NCBI GenBank assembly: GCA_016278415.1
Contig: JADQBV010000453.1
Location: 1 to 9,290 of the forward strand
DNA length: 9,290 nucleotides
Direction: 5' to 3'
Source of the DNA: Halanaerobiales bacterium
GTDB lineage: Bacteria > Bacillota_F > Halanaerobiia > Halanaerobiales > DTU029
Under the pieces are notes generated by a model. The model was not told the DNA's origin. It was given only the letters and a program-made list of their open reading frames with translations, and ran no database searches. Made by a program: the position numbers and the translations under genes. Below, piece after piece: positions 5,901 to 9,290 of the stretch; the first letter of the stretch is position 1, and every line of letters begins with the position of its first letter.

Positions 5901-8900
5901 CTAGCCTTCCTCTTTAATCAATTCATCTATCCCAACATCAAACATAAATGAGTCCTCTTCACTACTACCCAGTTTTATTTTCTGATCGGGGAATAGATTA
6001 ATATTATATTCAAGGGAATATTCCTGTTTCACATAATCATAACTAAAAGTTATTGACCTACAATGGAACACTTTTTTCAAGGCTATATTAGCTGTATCAA
6101 AGTTCTTGTCCTGATTATCATAGATATTATTAAACTCTATATGCCACTCATCATTATAGTCATAAACAACTTTATTATCTATTTTCTTGACAAGACTGTT
6201 ATTAATATCATATCTTAATCCATTATTAACCTGCCAAATATCATTTTTATATTTATTAGTTATATATAGATCACCAAAGGTATTTGTCTCTATATTATAT
6301 GAAGTACCCATATTTAAAGACCAATCCTTTTTAATCCGCCATCTGCTTGTTGTTGTAATCGGGGAATATGATTGATTATAAATATCATAAGCGGTAGCAA
6401 GAGCCACACGTAGGCCAAGCTTAGTATAATTAAGATTGGTATTTATAATCTCTTTATCTCGAGTATTATCAAAAGTAAAAGGACTTTGACCAAGATATTC
6501 ACTATAGCTATATTTATTAGTCCAGGTTAGACCTGGAAGTACAGACATCCTAAGTGTATTAGTATTATTATAAGAGACTTGATATGGTAATCCATAGACA
6601 GTTTCAGTCATAGCAGTAGAATAATTATAGTCTGATCCATCATCTGATACCTTATATACCCTTCCGATTAGATCATGGTTAGTAGTAAACCTTATCTTAT
6701 CAGTCAGTCTCCAACTCTTATTGTAAATAATTTTACCATGACCCCTTAAACCCTCAATCTTTGATGTATCTTCATAATAACTTCCCACCTGGAAATTATA
6801 AGCAAATGCTCCCATTGGGGAATAGTTCAATTCTAATTCTGGCCAACGATAATATGTTACTTTGTCTTCCTCTTCATCCTCTTCAGTATAAGAAGGTGCC
6901 CTTCTTTCATATGTTATTCTATAATCTAGGTCACCAATATCCCTGGCTAGGTAGGTTTTACCACCCCACCTTTGTTTTAAGCCATCCTCATTATTATATC
7001 TATAATCCCTATATAAATCTAGATGATAGTTCCAATTGTATTTAAATTCTTTTTTAAAGGTCAAATCAAAATCAATATCTTTATTGTCATTTTTATCTGA
7101 TGAGAAGTAATCTTTACTAGTAAAGTTCGAATCAATATTTAAAGACCAGGTGTCAGCATAATTATCCAGATCTATCCTTCCACTCAAATAACTATATTGA
7201 TCATAATCCGTATACCTAATATTAGTATCTGTCTTCCATGCTGTTTTCTCATTATCAATATCAATCTCTGCTTGCCAATTAAATAAACCAGGAATCTTAG
7301 TTTTATTTTGCTGGCCATATAAATAAAAAAATGCCTCTAAATCACTTTCATGGAAGACATACTGTTTAAATCCCCCTGCAAATCCGGACCTTGTATAATA
7401 ATCCATATATAATTCTCCAGGCAAACTGTCTTTATACAAATAATAGTAAGTAGTCCTCAAAAACCAACCACGACTATTGCTATAACCAATTTCAGGTACT
7501 AAACGTTGGTCCTCGTCCTTTAATGATATATATAGATATGGCCAATAAAACAAAGGTAATTTCCCATTTAATTCACGAAAAGTAGCATGTTTTGCTATCA
7601 GATGGTCTCCCGGATATATAATTACTTCACTGGCATCAAAATAATAGTGTGGTTTATCTAAATCACAACCAGTAAATTTACTCTTCTGCATATTTATCTC
7701 TTCTACCTCAGGATATTCCTTTTCACTGCCATCCTCCATTTTTATAGTAACTGTATCAGCAAAAATATGATAATGAGTATATTGACCAACAATATCACCA
7801 CTCAATTCATATTTCCCCTTTTCTTGGTTATAACTTAATTGTTCAGCGTTATATACATTCAATGTATCTGCTTTTACTGTATTAGCCGGATTTATTAAAA
7901 AGATCAGGAATACTACTAATCCCAAAAAGGGAATAAATCTAGCAGCCCAATTCTGCCATTTTTCTCGCCAAATTAATAAAGCTATTCCAATAAGTCCAAA
8001 AAACATATTTGGGATCCAGGCAGCTAATAATGGAGGCACTGCTCCATTTTTACCAAATGACCGAGAAAGGGATAAGACTAAATAATAGGCGAAAACAATT
8101 ATAATAGTCAATATCATACTGGATGAACGACTGTCCTTGCTGCTTAGGCTAAGTGGAGTACCAATTAAAATAAATATTAAAGCTGATAGTGGCATAGTCA
8201 ATTTTAAGTGATAATCTATTAAAAGATCGTTGACCTTAATCCCACTTCTCTGGAAAAGATCAATATTTTTCTTCAGACTCTCTCTATTCATCTCAGAAGT
8301 TGTCCTTTGTTCTCCAAAAAAATTATCTATTTCATTGGTAATCTCATATTCCATAGAATCAAACATAACTGCCTGATGAAGTTTCCCTTGATTGGTATAT
8401 CGATGAATAATACCGCCTTCTAGGCGCCACTTGCTCCCTTGATCATCACCTATCCCTAAAATCTTGCCAGATTGGGCAGTTATAATTTCAGGGTATTCAT
8501 CATCACCTTTAGGTAATTCATATACAACCACCTTCTCCAAAGCATTTCTTACCTGGTCATATTTACTCACATAAAAGAGCCTTCCCTCTGGTCCTTTGAA
8601 GAAAACATTATCTTCTACATCTGGCTTGGCTTGTTTTAATATATTGACACGAATGATATTTTGGGCTTCATGATTAGTCCAGGGTACAACTTCCTCATTT
8701 ATGAAAAACGTCAGGGAGCTTATTAATAAACCCAGAATAACCAATGGAAGTATAAGCCTATATATACTAATGCCACCTAATCTAAGTGCTGTAAATTCAT
8801 TCTCCCTATTAAGCCTCGACATACCAGAGATAGTTGCAAACAAAACTGCAATGGGGAATGTCTGTACTATAATATCTGGTAATTGATATAATAAGAGTTT

Positions 8901-9068
8901 CATTACAATTGGCATAGCTATATTCTTATTTATAATTAAATCAGTAAGTTGAAACAAAAAATTACTCAGTCCAATTACTGTTATTATAGCTACACCGGTA
9001 ATATAAGGAACCAGAACCTCTTTTGTAATGTATATATCTACAATTTTATTTTTCCATAATCTATTCAT
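5901..9068 (-). CDS. LptF/LptG permease fused to LptD outer-membrane LPS assembly protein
   Basis: One 1055-residue frame joins two proteins that are normally separate. Residues 1-370 are a full LptF/G permease: helices at about 17-40, 56-82 and 101-123, a periplasmic domain to about 287, then helices at about 288-306, 317-335 and 345-366. The family hallmarks EFTALRLGGIS (91-101), GTPLSL (303-308) and AAWIPN (349-354) are present. Residues 368-400 look like a signal peptide with a possible cleavage after Ala400. Residues 401-500 are OstA-like beta-jellyroll. Residues 466-512 (FTGC, then PLFYWPYLYISL) match the conserved LptD core. The remainder to 1055 is Tyr-rich, beta-barrel-like sequence. 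The only two cysteines are Cys468 and Cys1003. AGGAG eight bases upstream supports the ATG. Roles: LPS extraction from the inner membrane and insertion in the outer membrane. Cleavage into two chains is inference. Confidence 0.88.
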   Translation of the reverse strand: MNRLWKNKIVDIYITKEVLVPYITGVAIITVIGLSNFLFQLTDLIINKNIAMPIVMKLLLYQLPDIIVQTFPIAVLFATISGMSRLNRENEFTALRLGGISIYRLILPLVILGLLISSLTFFINEEVVPWTNHEAQNIIRVNILKQAKPDVEDNVFFKGPEGRLFYVSKYDQVRNALEKVVVYELPKGDDEYPEIITAQSGKILGIGDDQGSKWRLEGGIIHRYTNQGKLHQAVMFDSMEYEITNEIDNFFGEQRTTSEMNRESLKKNIDLFQRSGIKVNDLLIDYHLKLTMPLSALIFILIGTPLSLSSKDSRSSSMILTIIIVFAYYLVLSLSRSFGKNGAVPPLLAAWIPNMFFGLIGIALLIWREKWQNWAARFIPFLGLVVFLIFLINPANTVKADTLNVYNAEQLSYNQEKGKYELSGDIVGQYTHYHIFADTVTIKMEDGSEKEYPEVEEINMQKSKFTGCDLDKPHYYFDASEVIIYPGDHLIAKHATFRELNGKLPLFYWPYLYISLKDEDQRLVPEIGYSNSRGWFLRTTYYYLYKDSLPGELYMDYYTRSGFAGGFKQYVFHESDLEAFFYLYGQQNKTKIPGLFNWQAEIDIDNEKTAWKTDTNIRYTDYDQYSYLSGRIDLDNYADTWSLNIDSNFTSKDYFSSDKNDNKDIDFDLTFKKEFKYNWNYHLDLYRDYRYNNEDGLKQRWGGKTYLARDIGDLDYRITYERRAPSYTEEDEEEDKVTYYRWPELELNYSPMGAFAYNFQVGSYYEDTSKIEGLRGHGKIIYNKSWRLTDKIRFTTNHDLIGRVYKVSDDGSDYNYSTAMTETVYGLPYQVSYNNTNTLRMSVLPGLTWTNKYSYSEYLGQSPFTFDNTRDKEIINTNLNYTKLGLRVALATAYDIYNQSYSPITTTSRWRIKKDWSLNMGTSYNIETNTFGDLYITNKYKNDIWQVNNGLRYDINNSLVKKIDNKVVYDYNDEWHIEFNNIYDNQDKNFDTANIALKKVFHCRSITFSYDYVKQEYSLEYNINLFPDQKIKLGSSEEDSFMFDVGIDELIKEEG
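7869..7943 (-). other. Internal signal-peptide-like segment at the LptF/G-LptD junction
   Basis: These codons encode residues 376-400 of the fusion. After the sixth permease helix, a cytoplasmic basic stretch (WREKWQNWAAR, residues 367-377) leads into a hydrophobic core (378-393) and then NPANTVKA, a good signal peptidase I site (V398, A400), followed by D401. The lptA-like protein has a near-identical VKA site. No in-frame ATG or GTG with a ribosome binding site lies at the junction, so LptD has no evident independent start. Confidence 0.7.
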
Positions 9069-9115
9069 TTCAACTTCTCCTACCCTGGGTCCGCTATTTT
9101 TCCATTATTATTATA

Positions 9116-9144
9116 ATTCTATCATTATTCAATAATACCTGCAA
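9116..9144 (-). promoter_or_regulatory. Candidate promoter for the lptF/G-lptD gene and downstream operon
   Basis: The minus strand shows -35 TTGCAG (9139-9144), a 17-base spacer and -10 TAGAAT (9116-9121). The spacer ends in TGA, giving an extended -10 (TG, one base, TAGAAT). The start site would be near 9109 and the leader about 40 bases, enough for the AGGAG site. The -35 matches only its first three bases, so this remains a prediction. Confidence 0.4.
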
Positions 9145-9187
9145 ATAGAAACTTCCATCAACTTCCTAAAGGATTTCCAGCTAAAAG

Positions 9188-9203
9188 ATATAATCTATTA
9201 TAT
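9188..9203. repeat. AT-only palindrome upstream of the operon
   Basis: ATATAAT (9188-9194) and ATTATAT (9197-9203) form a near-perfect 16-base palindrome around two bases. It contains a TATAAT on the minus strand but has no recognisable -35. It sits about 45 bases upstream of the better promoter, where a regulator could bind. It may also be chance in AT-rich DNA. Confidence 0.25.
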
Positions 9204-9255
9204 AGGGTTAAAAATATTAGCCTCCCGGTATAAACGTCCGACAATTTTGCTATTA

Positions 9256-9290
9256 CTTCATTCATGAAAAAGTCTAAACCCCAGTTACTC
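9256..9290. repeat. Partial second copy of the dispersed palindromic repeat (cut by window edge)
   Basis: AAAAAG, T, CTAAACCCCAG (9267-9284) is the reverse complement of the right arm at 5769-5785 apart from one inserted base. CTTCATTC (9256-9263) also matches the complement of GAATGAAG at 5792-5799, with a three-base difference in spacing. The rest of the element should lie beyond the right edge. The two copies bracket the fusion gene. Confidence 0.6.

Noticed and set aside
6187..7045. Plus-strand open frames inside the LptD half, such as 6187-6375 and 6761-7045.
   Set aside because: They lie opposite a strongly supported long gene and show no domain-like sequence or ribosome binding site; they are shadows of AT-rich Tyr/Asn coding.
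9127..9156. Nine-codon minus-strand frame (MEVSICRYY) after AGGAAG, a possible leader peptide.
   Set aside because: It begins upstream of the best promoter, is very short, and has no attenuator structure after it.

Overview
The window is AT-rich, and all seven genes I can support lie on the minus strand, so transcription runs from high to low coordinates. The content is outer-membrane biogenesis: lipopolysaccharide (LPS) transport (Lpt), then an ABC transporter I cannot assign, then early lipid A synthesis (lpxC, fabZ, lpxA). Strong GGAGG-type ribosome binding sites, low GC and an outer-membrane cluster together suggest a diderm Firmicute. A Halanaerobiales-type anaerobe is my favoured guess. 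That is inference from gene content and style; no rRNA or other marker is present.

Layout in transcription order: 9069-9290 is upstream non-coding DNA with a candidate promoter and one arm of a dispersed repeat. 5901-9068 is one 1055-residue reading frame joining an LptF/LptG inner-membrane permease to a complete-looking LptD outer-membrane LPS assembly protein, with a signal-peptide-like segment at the junction. 5582-5900 is a 319-base gap holding a long imperfect palindrome related to the repeat at the right edge, plus a candidate promoter. 4877-5581 is an LptA-like periplasmic protein. 2425-4788 is a large membrane protein with a roughly 620-residue extracytoplasmic region and a perfect ABC-permease EAA loop near its C-terminus. 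1644-2378 is its probable ATPase. 730-1569 is lpxC, 267-698 is fabZ, and 1-188 is the start of lpxA, cut by the window edge.

How they fit together: LpxA and LpxC act at the first steps of lipid A synthesis. FabZ supplies acyl-ACP, including the hydroxyacyl pool LpxA draws on. LptF/G extracts finished LPS from the inner membrane, the LptA-like protein bridges the periplasm, and LptD inserts LPS in the outer membrane. LptB, a separate LptC, LptE, LpxB and LpxD are not in the window. The unassigned ABC pair sits between the transport and synthesis genes. With its long helical periplasmic region it is the best candidate here for an undescribed envelope system.
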